A model generated the notes under the pieces. The model was not told the DNA's origin. It did not search any database and saw only the letters and a list, made by a program, of their open reading frames with translations. DNA of 64,000 nucleotides from positions 36,602 to 100,601 of the forward strand of contig CANQPP010000002.1 in assembly GCA_947625765.1 (NCBI GenBank), written 5' to 3'. The DNA is from an uncultured Clostridia bacterium. GTDB lineage: Bacteria; Bacillota; Clostridia; Christensenellales; UBA1750. Each line of letters starts with the position of its first letter. Position 1 is the first letter of the stretch. Of this stretch, positions 16,679 through 24,315 are shown in pieces. The translations under genes were made by a program, and so were the position numbers.

Positions 16679-17992
16679 TTACGCCAGATTCTCGGTGTTC
16701 TTCTTGCGGGGCTTCATGTTCTTGGCGGCGATGCGCGCCTGCTTGGGGATGTCGGTGGTCACAAGGCTGGGCGCGGTGGCGCGCTTGGCGGCCTCCAGCG
16801 TCACCACGCACTTGCCCACGTCCTCGCGGGAGGGGACCTCGAACATCACGTCGAGCAGTATCTCCTCCATCACGGCCCGCAGGCCGCGCGCGCCGGACTT
16901 GCGCTCGATGGCGGTGGTGGCGATGTAGCGCAGGGCCTCGTCCTCGAACTCCAGGTCCACGCCGTCCAGCGCGAACAGCTGCTTATACTGCTTGCACAGG
17001 GCGTTCTTGGGCTCGGTGAGGATGGCGACCAGGGCGTCCTCGTCCAGCTGGTTCAAGGTCACCACCACGGGCAGCCTGCCCACGAACTCGGGGATCAGGC
17101 CGAACTTGAGCAAGTCCTCGGGCTGGATCTTGGCCAGGCTCTCGCCCACGTTGCGGCGGGTCTTGGAGGGGATCTCCGCGCCGAAGCCCAAAGTCTTCTT
17201 CCCCAGGCGGTTCTCGATGATGTTCTCGATGGAGTCGAAGGCGCCGCCGCAGATGAAGAGGATGTTGGTGGTGTCGATCTGCAGAAACTCCTGGTGGGGG
17301 TGCTTGCGGCCGCCCTGGGGCGGGACGGAGGCCACGGTGCCCTCCAGAATTTTGAGCAGGGCTTGCTGCACGCCCTCGCCCGACACGTCGCGGGTGATGG
17401 AGACGTTCTCGGCCTTGCGGGTGATCTTATCCACCTCGTCGATGTAGATGATGCCCTTCTGGGCGCGCTCGATGTCGTAATCGGCGGCCTGGATCAGCTT
17501 GAGCAGTATGTTCTCCACGTCCTCGCCCACGTAGCCCGCCTCGGTCAGAGCCGTGGCGTCGCCGATGGCGAAGGGCACGTTCAGTATTTTGGCCAGCGTC
17601 TGGGCAAGGAAGGTCTTGCCGCAGCCGGTGGGGCCCAGCATCAGTATGTTGGACTTTTGCAGCTCCACATCGTCGTTTTTCTTGGCCCCCTTGCCGTCCA
17701 TGCCGATGCGCTTATAGTGGTTGTAAACGGCCACGGAGAGCACGCGCTTGGCCTTGTCCTGGCCCACGATGTACTCGTCCAGCTTCTCCTTGAGCTCCTT
17801 GGGGGTGGGCAGCTGGAACTCCTCCTGCTCCACGTGCAGGATGTGGTCCTCGTCCAGTATATCGTGGCAAAGCTCCACGCACTCATCGCAGATGAACACG
17901 CCGGGGCCCGCCACCAGACGGCGGACCTGCTCGGAGGCCTTGCCGCAGAAGGAGCACTTGGGCTCCTTGATCTTGTTCTCGTATTTTGGCAT
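16679..17992 (-). CDS. clpX: ATP-dependent Clp protease ATPase subunit ClpX
   Basis: A 437-residue AAA+ unfoldase that feeds substrates to ClpP. The N-terminal zinc-binding domain has C13, C16, C35 and C38 (CSFCGK...CDEC). The AAA+ module shows Walker A GPTGCGKT (about 117-124), Walker [11 protein letters not shown], the [19 protein letters not shown] sensor/pore region and the GGAFDSIE loop. The C-terminal small domain holds the [11 protein letters not shown] signature. It lies 57 bases downstream of clpP with tig further upstream, the classic tig-clpP-clpX order. Confidence 0.97.
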   Translation of the reverse strand: MPKYENKIKEPKCSFCGKASEQVRRLVAGPGVFICDECVELCHDILDEDHILHVEQEEFQLPTPKELKEKLDEYIVGQDKAKRVLSVAVYNHYKRIGMDGKGAKKNDDVELQKSNILMLGPTGCGKTFLAQTLAKILNVPFAIGDATALTEAGYVGEDVENILLKLIQAADYDIERAQKGIIYIDEVDKITRKAENVSITRDVSGEGVQQALLKILEGTVASVPPQGGRKHPHQEFLQIDTTNILFICGGAFDSIENIIENRLGKKTLGFGAEIPSKTRRNVGESLAKIQPEDLLKFGLIPEFVGRLPVVVTLNQLDEDALVAILTEPKNALCKQYKQLFALDGVDLEFEDEALRYIATTAIERKSGARGLRAVMEEILLDVMFEVPSREDVGKCVVTLEAAKRATAPSLVTTDIPKQARIAAKNMKPRKKNTENLA

Positions 17993-18049
17993 TCTCGTTT
18001 CCTTTCGCCTGACGGCCCGAAACTGCCGGGTCTATGGTTTTAGATGGGC

Positions 18050-18634
18050 TTACCTGCGCGGCGGCACGATGGAATCCACGATGCCGTAGGCCTGCGCGTC
18101 CTCGGCGGACATGAAGTTGTCGCGCTCGGTGTCGTGCTCCACCTTTTCCAGGGGCTGGCCGGTGCGCTCGGAGAGGATCTGGTTCATGCGCTTCTTGGTG
18201 CGCACGATCCACTCGGCGTGGATCATCACGTCCGTGGCCTGGCCCTGGGCGCCGCCCAGGGGCTGGTGGATCATGACCTCCGCGTTGGGCAGGGCGCGCC
18301 GCATGCCCTTGGCGCCCGCCGCCAGCAGGAAGGCCCCCATGGAGGCCGCCATGCCGATGCACAGCGTGGAAACGGGGCAGCGCAGGTACTGCATGGTGTC
18401 GTAGATGGCCATGCCGGCGGTCACGGAGCCGCCCGGGCTGTTGATATAGAGGTTGATGGGCTTATCGGGGTCTTCCATCTCCAGGAAGAGCATCTGCGCC
18501 ACCACCAGGTTCGCCGTATAGTCGTCGATCTGGCCGGTCAGGAAGATGATTCTGTCCTTGAGCAGGCGGGAATAAATGTCGTAGGACCGCTCGCCGCGGG
18601 TCGTCTGCTCCACAACAACGGGTACCAAGCTCAT
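18050..18634 (-). CDS. clpP: ATP-dependent Clp protease proteolytic subunit
   Basis: A 194-residue ClpP serine peptidase with its full triad: S98 (MAASMGAF), H123 ([10 protein letters not shown]) and D172 (RDNFMS). It starts [25 protein letters not shown], the usual short propeptide and axial-loop region. It forms the barrel-shaped degradation chamber with ClpX. Middle gene of tig-clpP-clpX; the 178-base gap to tig contains a strong terminator, so clpP-clpX probably has its own promoter there. Confidence 0.97.
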   Translation of the reverse strand: MSLVPVVVEQTTRGERSYDIYSRLLKDRIIFLTGQIDDYTANLVVAQMLFLEMEDPDKPINLYINSPGGSVTAGMAIYDTMQYLRCPVSTLCIGMAASMGAFLLAAGAKGMRRALPNAEVMIHQPLGGAQGQATDVMIHAEWIVRTKKRMNQILSERTGQPLEKVEHDTERDNFMSAEDAQAYGIVDSIVPPRR

Positions 18635-18710
18635 GATTTTTACACGCTCCCTTCAGCCGCTGCGCTAAATAAAGTTTTTCGTTTTGTCTTGAAATTCCGT
18701 TTCCGGGATA

Positions 18711-18768
18711 AAAACGGCAGCCCCCGGGCCGCTTTTGGCTGCGGCCCGCTCGGGCAAACCGTTTTTTT
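18711..18768. terminator. Terminator between tig and clpP
   Basis: Long hairpin with core CGGGCCGC/GCGGCCCG and outer AACGG arms. The minus-strand side ends GCCGTTTTT, terminating tig; a run of Ts also lies on the plus side. Confidence 0.75.
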
Positions 18769-18812
18769 GTTTTACAAATGGATGGCTCTTTTCTATAGTG
18801 CCGGGCAGGGCC

Positions 18813-20180
18813 TTACTCGCCCTTCTCCTCCGCGGGGGCTTCTTCCGCAGGCGCTTCCTCGGCAGGGGCTTCCTCGGCGGGAGCCTCCTCCTTCTTTTCG
18901 ACCTCCACGGCCTTTTCCATCAGCAGGTCGATCACCTTCTGGCTGACGACCATGTCCTTGAAGTATTCCTTGTCCTGCTCGGAGAGGGTCTCCTTGAGCT
19001 CGTCCGCGCTGCGCTCGTTCTCCTCGGCGTACTTGGCGATCTCCTTGTCCACGTCCTCGTCGGTGGCCTCGATGTTCTCCGCCTCGCGGATGGCATCCAG
19101 CACCAGCTCCGCGCGCACGCGGGCGGCGGCCTGCACGTCGTACTGCCCCCGCAGATCGTCCATGGTCTGGTTGGTGTACTTGAGGAAGTCCTCCATCTTC
19201 AGGCCCTGGTAGCTCATGCGCATGGCCATGTCGTTGACCATGGCGTCGATCTGCCGCTCCACCATGGGACGGGGCACGTCCACCTGGGCGTTGGCGCTGA
19301 CCGTCTCGATCAGGGCGTCCATCTGCTCGTTGCGGGCGCGGTTCTTGGCCTGCTCCTCCAGTTTGGCCCTGATGTCGGCCTTGTATTCGTCCAGCGTCTC
19401 GAACTCGGAGGCCTCGGAGGCGAACTCGTCGTTGAGCTCGGGCACTTCCTTCTCCTTGACCTCGTGCACCAGCACGTGGAACACGGCGGGCTTGCCGGCC
19501 AGCTCCGTGGCGCGGTAGTCCTCGGGGAAGCTCACGTCGATGTCCTTCTCCTCGTCCTTGCTCATGCCCACGATCTGCTCCTCGAAGCCGGGGATGAAGG
19601 TGCCGGAACCCAGCACCAGCGGGAAGTTCTCGCTGCTGCCGCCCTCAAAGGGCTTGCCGTCCACCATGCCCTGGTAGTCCACGCTCACGCGGTCGCCATT
19701 CTTGGCGGGACGCTCCACATCCACCCAGCGGGAGACGCGCTCCTGGGCGGACTTCAGCTCGTTTTCCACGTCCTCGTCGGTGACGCTCTGGTCCACCTTG
19801 GGGATCTCGACGCCGAAATACTGGCCCAGCGTCACGTCGGGGCGCACATACACCGTGGCGGTGAACACGCAGTCCTTGCCGGGCTCGATGCTCTCCACGT
19901 CCACCTCGGGCTGGTCCACGGGATGGATCCCGGTCTCCTGCACGGCGCCGTCGTAGGCGTCGGGAAGCAGGGTATTGAAGGCCTCCTCCACCAGCACGCC
20001 CTGGCCGTAGTAATTCTCGATGACCTTCCGGGGCGCCTTGCCCTTGCGGAAGCCGGGCACGCTCAGCCTGCCGCGCAGCTTGTGGTAGGCGGTGTTCATG
20101 CCCTGTTCAAACGTCTCGGCCGACAGGGTGATCGTCAGCTTGACCTGGTTGGAAGAGAGTTTTTCCATCGTAGCGCTCAT
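18813..20180 (-). CDS. tig: Trigger factor
   Basis: A 455-residue ribosome-associated chaperone and peptidyl-prolyl isomerase. The ribosome-binding domain has the GFRKGKAPRKVIE signature (about residues 44-56). The central FKBP-like domain (about 150-240) has NGDRVSVDYQGMVDGKPFEGG, and a long helical C-terminal domain follows. After the normal end, about 24 residues form a low-complexity acidic tail of repeated EEAPA units. First gene of the tig-clpP-clpX order. Has a clear sigma-A promoter upstream. Confidence 0.95.
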   Translation of the reverse strand: MSATMEKLSSNQVKLTITLSAETFEQGMNTAYHKLRGRLSVPGFRKGKAPRKVIENYYGQGVLVEEAFNTLLPDAYDGAVQETGIHPVDQPEVDVESIEPGKDCVFTATVYVRPDVTLGQYFGVEIPKVDQSVTDEDVENELKSAQERVSRWVDVERPAKNGDRVSVDYQGMVDGKPFEGGSSENFPLVLGSGTFIPGFEEQIVGMSKDEEKDIDVSFPEDYRATELAGKPAVFHVLVHEVKEKEVPELNDEFASEASEFETLDEYKADIRAKLEEQAKNRARNEQMDALIETVSANAQVDVPRPMVERQIDAMVNDMAMRMSYQGLKMEDFLKYTNQTMDDLRGQYDVQAAARVRAELVLDAIREAENIEATDEDVDKEIAKYAEENERSADELKETLSEQDKEYFKDMVVSQKVIDLLMEKAVEVEKKEEAPAEEAPAEEAPAEEAPAEEKGE

Positions 20181-20266
20181 TAGCCATGCCCTCCAAAGCG
20201 CTCCTTGCGCCGCGCGCAGGGAGCCGTTCTTAACTCCAGCTTTTTAACAAAAGCGGCAACTTATAG

Positions 20267-20296
20267 ATGATAGCATGGAAAAGAAAGCAAAGTCAA
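20267..20296 (-). promoter_or_regulatory. Promoter of tig
   Basis: Minus-strand TTGACT (20296-20291), 18 bases, TATCAT (20272-20267). Confidence 0.6.
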
Positions 20297-20476
20297 TCTC
20301 CGGGCCGGATTTTGCCTTAAAATTAACCAAATATTTGCCCATCCCGAAGTTGTACAGGGCAAGGCGCGGTTCGGACGGGCACAAAGACGCATAGTATGTT
20401 GTGACGGGGGAAAGCCTTTTTTCGTTTTCCCTTTTCTTGATCATCAAGCGTTCACGGAAAGGCGGGTGCCGCCCCG

Positions 20477-20887
20477 ATGCTGTTTGCCGATCTTCCGCGC
20501 CCCAAGCTATACAGGTCCCAGCTGCGCCTGCGCGGCCAGAGGCTGTCCCTTTCCCTGCCCGGCTTCGACGGGCCGGTGTCGAAGGTCTATCCCCTTCTTT
20601 CCCGCTGCCGGGTGTCGCTGCTCGGCCGCGCGGGCGCTTCCGGGGCGCTGACCCGCTGGCAGTACCTTGTGCGCGTGCCCGTCTCCCTTTTGGGGGACGG
20701 CTCCACCGCGCTCACCATCCTGCGCTTCCGGCCCGAGCTTTCAACGCCGCTGCCCGAGGAGACCATGCGCTTTTCCGGCGGGCTGCACGTGGACGTGGAC
20801 CTGACGGACCTAAGCGCCGCGCCTTTAGGTCCCGGGGAATACGAGCTGCGCTTTTCCGCCTGCATCCGTCTGTTCCTCTCCGCTTGA
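20477..20887 (+). CDS. Unknown 136-residue protein before the ABC-F gene
   Basis: I do not recognise this protein. It has 136 residues, no membrane segment and no signal peptide, and alternates short beta-type stretches (KLYRSQLRLRGQRLSLSLPG, VRVPVSLLG, LHVDVDLTDL, YELRFSACIRLFL), suggesting an all-beta fold. It is rich in Leu and Arg. A GAAAGG lies about 15 bases before the ATG, a weak spacing, so the start is uncertain. The downstream ABC-F promoter overlaps its stop codon. Codon use is like the neighbours, which supports a real gene, but an artefact of high GC is possible. Confidence 0.5.
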   Translation: MLFADLPRPKLYRSQLRLRGQRLSLSLPGFDGPVSKVYPLLSRCRVSLLGRAGASGALTRWQYLVRVPVSLLGDGSTALTILRFRPELSTPLPEETMRFSGGLHVDVDLTDLSAAPLGPGEYELRFSACIRLFLSA

Positions 20888-20913
20888 CAGCGGGCACACA
20901 AATGCCGTATACT
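20884..20913 (+). promoter_or_regulatory. Promoter of the ABC-F leader
   Basis: TTGACA (20884-20889), 18 bases, TATACT (20908-20913). Start near 20920, leaving a leader of about 310 bases before the ABC-F gene. Confidence 0.7.
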
Positions 20914-20950
20914 TAACTTACAGAACCAGAGAAAGGAGCTACAAGGACGA

Positions 20951-20968
20951 ATGAGAAAGACGGTCTAA
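20951..20968 (+). CDS. Five-codon leader peptide MRKTV
   Basis: ATG-AGA-AAG-ACG-GTC followed by two stops in a row (TAA TAA), preceded by AAGGAG (20933-20938) and a second AAGGA closer in. It is the only short frame with a ribosome-binding site in the leader of the ABC-F gene and ends three bases before the first arm of the RNA structure. Such uORFs before ABC-F resistance genes act as drug-sensing stalling sites. Whether this peptide stalls ribosomes is inference. Confidence 0.6.
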   Translation: MRKTV

Positions 20969-20971
20969 TAA

Positions 20972-21170
20972 GCGTTTTTTACTTGGCCCGAAAGAGCAGG
21001 GGAGCGGGTTCGCCGTATCCTCTTTGTTTCGGCTGAACAAAAAACGCGAGGAGACCGAGGCTTTCGCAAGCGTCCTTCCCGCTTTCTTTTTGGTGCGGCG
21101 GCTTTATTCGGCTGCTGTCGCTTCACGTTTTCCTGACGGCGCGGGGAGAAGATGTCCCCCGCGTTTTTTG
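20972..21170 (+). promoter_or_regulatory. Candidate transcription attenuator for the ABC-F gene
   Basis: Arms seen: GCGTTTTTT (20972-20980) complements AAAAAACGC (21039-21047). CAAAAAACGCG (21038-21048) also complements CGCGTTTTTTG (21160-21170) in the terminator. CCCGCT (21078-21083) can pair either with AGCGGG (21003-21008) or with the terminator's 5' arm. The terminator itself is CGCGGGG...CCCCGCG then six Ts (21140-21169). These mutually exclusive pairings, with the first arm just downstream of the uORF, fit ribosome-mediated attenuation. Confidence 0.6.
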
Positions 21171-21228
21171 TTCCCTCCGGCCTCTTTCGGCCTTCCGACC
21201 CGAATTTTAGGAGGACGAACGAGCTTTT

Positions 21229-22806
21229 ATGCGCATACAGATCACCGACCTATGCTTTCACTACGAGGGCAGCCACGACGACATCTTTTCCCACGCCTCC
21301 GTGCAGCTGGACAGCGACTGGAAGCTGGGCTTCATCGCCCGCAACGGCCGGGGCAAGACCACGCTTTTGCGCATCCTGGCCGGACAGCTGCCCTACGCGG
21401 GGCTGGTGGATTCCCCGCTTTCCTTCAGCCTCTTTCCCCAGGAAGTCGCGGATGAGAACGCCAGCGCCTTTGCCGCCGCGCTCTCCCTGATCGGCCCCTA
21501 TGCGGAACTGGAGAGGGAAATGGCGCAGAGCGAGCACGACCCGAAACGCAGCGCTGAATACCTTTCGGCCCTTGAACGCTACGGCGAGCTGGACGGCTGG
21601 AACATAGCGGCGCGCCTTCGGGCCGAGGCGGGGCGGCTGGGCGTGCCCGAGGAGGCGCTGGAGCGGCCTTACGCCACGCTGTCGCCGGGCGAAAGGTCCA
21701 AGCTGCAGCTGGCGGCGTTATTCCTGAGGCCGAACAACTTCCTGCTGATCGACGAGCCCACCAACCATCTGGACTTAGAGGCCCGCGAGCGGCTGGCGCA
21801 GTACCTGAATACAAAGAAGAGCTACCTGCTCGTTTCCCACGACCGCAGCCTGCTGGACGGCTGCATCGACCACGTGCTGACCATCGAGCGGGACAGGAGC
21901 CTGCGCGTGGAAAGGGGCAGCTACACCAGCTGGCAGAAAAACGTGGATGCCCGCAACGAGGGCGAGATCGAGGAAAACGAGCGTCTGCGCGGGGAGATCC
22001 GCCGCCTGCGCCAGTCCGCGCGGGAGAAGTCCGACTGGTCGGACAAGCTGGAGAAGGGCAAGATCGGCGGGCACGTGTACGACCGCGGCGCCGTGGGCGC
22101 GCAGGCCGCGCGCACGATGAAGCGGGCCAAGGCGCTGGAAAGGCGCATCGACCGGGCGGCGGAGGAAAAGTCCAGGCTGCTGCACAACATAGAGGAAACG
22201 GGCGAGCTCAAGCTCTTCCCCTTGGAGCACCCCGCCCGCCGCCTGTTCCGCCTGGAAGACGTGACCATCGACTACGGCCGCAGGCCGCTGTTTTCGCCCG
22301 TCAGCTACGACTTTCAGCAGGGGACGCGGCTGTGGATCCGCGGCGGCAACGGCAGCGGCAAATCGTCGCTTCTGCGCCTGCTTTTGGGGCAGGACGTGCC
22401 ACATGCGGGCGGGCTCTACCCCGCCTCGAACCTGATCGTCTCCTACGTTCCCCAGGAGACGGGCTTCCTCTCCGGCAGCGCTTCGCAGCTGGCCGCCTCC
22501 CTTTCCATCGACCGCAGCCAGTATTTCACCATTCTGCGCAAGCTGGGCTTTGAGCGGGAGCAGTTCGAGAAGGACCTGGCCGACTTTTCCATGGGCCAGA
22601 AGAAGAAGGCGCTGCTGGCCGCCTCCCTCTGCCAAAGGGCGCAGCTCTACCTCTGGGACGAGCCGCTCAACTACGTGGACCTGCTCTCCCGCGTGCAGCT
22701 GGAGCAGCTGATCCTGCGTTTCAAGCCCAGCATGGTGCTGATCGAGCACGACAAGAGCTTTGCCCAGAACGTGGCCACGGATACGCTTATCCTGCGCGCC
22801 CCGTAA
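21229..22806 (+). CDS. ABC-F ribosomal protection protein, Lsa/CplR-like
   Basis: A 525-residue soluble ABC-F protein: two ABC ATPase domains and no membrane segments. Domain 1 has DWKLGFIARNGRGKTTLLRIL (Walker A), LSPGERSK (signature) and LIDEPTNHLDL. The linker (about 215-325) carries GAVGAQAARTMKRAK. Domain 2 has GGNGSGKSSLLRLLL, FSMGQKKKALLAASL and LYLWDEPLNYVD. These blocks closely resemble the Lsa/CplR antibiotic-resistance branch, which removes lincosamides, pleuromutilins and streptogramin A from the ribosome. An Lsa-type linker is present, but spectrum cannot be predicted. The start has AGGAGG 14 bases upstream and the leader carries a uORF and terminator, as in inducible family members. 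Confidence 0.87.
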   Translation: MRIQITDLCFHYEGSHDDIFSHASVQLDSDWKLGFIARNGRGKTTLLRILAGQLPYAGLVDSPLSFSLFPQEVADENASAFAAALSLIGPYAELEREMAQSEHDPKRSAEYLSALERYGELDGWNIAARLRAEAGRLGVPEEALERPYATLSPGERSKLQLAALFLRPNNFLLIDEPTNHLDLEARERLAQYLNTKKSYLLVSHDRSLLDGCIDHVLTIERDRSLRVERGSYTSWQKNVDARNEGEIEENERLRGEIRRLRQSAREKSDWSDKLEKGKIGGHVYDRGAVGAQAARTMKRAKALERRIDRAAEEKSRLLHNIEETGELKLFPLEHPARRLFRLEDVTIDYGRRPLFSPVSYDFQQGTRLWIRGGNGSGKSSLLRLLLGQDVPHAGGLYPASNLIVSYVPQETGFLSGSASQLAASLSIDRSQYFTILRKLGFEREQFEKDLADFSMGQKKKALLAASLCQRAQLYLWDEPLNYVDLLSRVQLEQLILRFKPSMVLIEHDKSFAQNVATDTLILRAP

Positions 22807-22815
22807 GGGAACAGG

Positions 22816-22863
22816 AAAAGGCCGCAGACCTTCGCCGAAAAGCGAAAGTCTGCGGCCTTTTTT
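22816..22863. terminator. Bidirectional terminator, ABC-F / S51-like
   Basis: AAAAGGCCGCAGAC with its complement, ending CCTTTTTT on the plus strand; serves both converging genes. Confidence 0.85.
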
Positions 22864-22879
22864 CATAATTTTTTGTGTC

Positions 22880-23332
22880 TTAGGCGATCATTCTATGCAC
22901 ATCCAAAGCGCAGGGCAGGAGCCCGAGGTTGTTTGGCATATCGTCCGCAAAGATCATGCTCCCCGCGCTGACGCCGACGACCACGCCGCCCTGCCGGATG
23001 AACGACAGCAGCTTCCGGTCGAAGCCGCCTTCGCGGACCCGCTTGAGCAGATACCTGGCGTCGCCTCCGCACAGATAGATCACGTCGAATGCCCCTGAAA
23101 GCTCGTCCTCCACCTCGTCGTGCAGATCGCAGACGCATATGTTTTCCCTTGCGATGCCGCATTTGAGCAGGTCGTTCAGGCATTTGGGCAGCACCTCGAC
23201 CGCGTCCGGCGAGATGGCCGCCGTCGGGATGAACATCGCCTTGACTTGAGTTGGTTCCTTGGTGAGCATTCTTAGAAAGGCCCGCTCGATCGCCTCCGTC
23301 TCCAGGCCGCAGGAGGTGAGAAAAACATTCAC
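22880..23332 (-). CDS. Short S51-like (peptidase E) protein
   Basis: A 150-residue relative of dipeptidase E. The nucleophile elbow GVSAGSM (about 118-124) with catalytic Ser and the LCGGDARYLL loop are present. The protein then stops after NLGLLPCALDVHRMIA, where relatives of about 200-230 residues continue with further catalytic-site segments. The terminator begins within 20 bases of the stop, so this shortening looks fixed rather than a sequencing break. Function therefore uncertain: a compact variant or a decayed gene. A second, full-length member lies at 7686-8315. Confidence 0.62.
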   Translation of the reverse strand: MNVFLTSCGLETEAIERAFLRMLTKEPTQVKAMFIPTAAISPDAVEVLPKCLNDLLKCGIARENICVCDLHDEVEDELSGAFDVIYLCGGDARYLLKRVREGGFDRKLLSFIRQGGVVVGVSAGSMIFADDMPNNLGLLPCALDVHRMIA

Positions 23333-23384
23333 GGGTCTAAAACTCCCTTTGTTTTTCTCTCTGCCGAACAGCCATTGGCCGCGT

Positions 23385-24098
23385 TCAGCGCACGCCCAAG
23401 GCCTTTAAATGGCGCACGATCTCGATGGTCGTCATGAAGGCCACGTCCTCCGCCTGGGAGACGCGGCGGAAGATGTCCTCCATCTTTTCCCACAGGTTTT
23501 CCGCGTCCAGGTCGTAGGAGTGCCCCACGATCTGGCAGATGGCGAGCTCCTCGTCCGTCTCGAGGAAGCCGTCCACGTACTCGTCCAGCTCCTTTTCCAG
23601 ATGGAAGATGCCCGGCCGCCAGTAGTACAGGTCCTCCGGCAGCGCATAGGAGTGGCTGATCTCGGAGATCCTCGAATACTCAAAGCCGCATTCCTTGGCG
23701 CATTCGGCCATCAGGGGGCTCCAATAATCGAAGGGCGCGGCAAAGCCGCTCACCTCCTGCCCAAAGAGGCTGCGGAGATTTTCCCGATCCTGCCCCATCT
23801 CGTGCAGCACGAACGCGCGGGGCTTTTCCTCAAAATAGGGATGCGTCAGGCTGTGGCTGGCGATCTCGTGCCCGTCGTAGAGGCCCTGCGCCGCGGCGGG
23901 GGACAGGCGCTTGACCACCATGCCGGTCTCGTGCACCCAGGTGGACTCCGTCTGCATGAGCTCGGAATTGAGGTTAAACGTCCCCTTGATGCCGTAACGG
24001 TTCAAAAGGGATATGAATCTTACGTCCTGCGTAATGCCGTCGTCGTAGGAGACCGTAAAGACCTTTTTCTTCCCGCCGGGATACAACCGCTTTTCCAT
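23385..24098 (-). CDS. Polysaccharide deacetylase family protein
   Basis: A 237-residue carbohydrate esterase 4 (NodB-fold) protein. The metal/catalytic Asp pair is VSYDDGI (D19, D20), and SHSLTHPYFE provides the HxxxH metal histidines. A later GFAAPFDYWSP matches motif 3 and the final strand is near VGHSYDL. There is no signal peptide, so it acts in the cytosol or is atypically exported; many such short clostridial members deacetylate sugars of unknown type. The start ATG has GGGAGG upstream; the longer open frame is spurious. Divergent from lonB. Confidence 0.8.
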   Translation of the reverse strand: MEKRLYPGGKKKVFTVSYDDGITQDVRFISLLNRYGIKGTFNLNSELMQTESTWVHETGMVVKRLSPAAAQGLYDGHEIASHSLTHPYFEEKPRAFVLHEMGQDRENLRSLFGQEVSGFAAPFDYWSPLMAECAKECGFEYSRISEISHSYALPEDLYYWRPGIFHLEKELDEYVDGFLETDEELAICQIVGHSYDLDAENLWEKMEDIFRRVSQAEDVAFMTTIEIVRHLKALGVR

Positions 24099-24243
24099 AG
24101 TAAATACCTCCCTTTTCCCTGCCGGGCGTCCTTTTCCCGCCCGGCGCTTCCCATTGTACCATCTAAACGCGAAAGAATCCACCCCCCGCCAAACAAAGCG
24201 CTTTCCCTCTTTCCTTCCCCGGCTAAAACCGGCGGCCCCATCG

Positions 24244-24250
24244 CATACTA
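24244..24250 (+). promoter_or_regulatory. Possible sporulation-sigma -10 element before lonB
   Basis: CATACTA matches the sigma-G type -10 (CATnnTA). A GCTAAAA about 16 bases upstream is only a weak -35. B. subtilis lonB is a forespore gene, so such a promoter would make sense, but the match is thin. Confidence 0.3.
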
Positions 24251-24315
24251 AGGGGCGGTCCGGCCGCCGGGGTGCGTCCCACGGCGGCCCGGCCTTAGCG
24301 AAGGAGGGATGCGAT

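Noticed and set aside
21229..22806. ABC-F gene as a recently acquired resistance gene
   Set aside because: Base composition is like its neighbours and no mobile-element genes or repeats surround it; it looks intrinsic.
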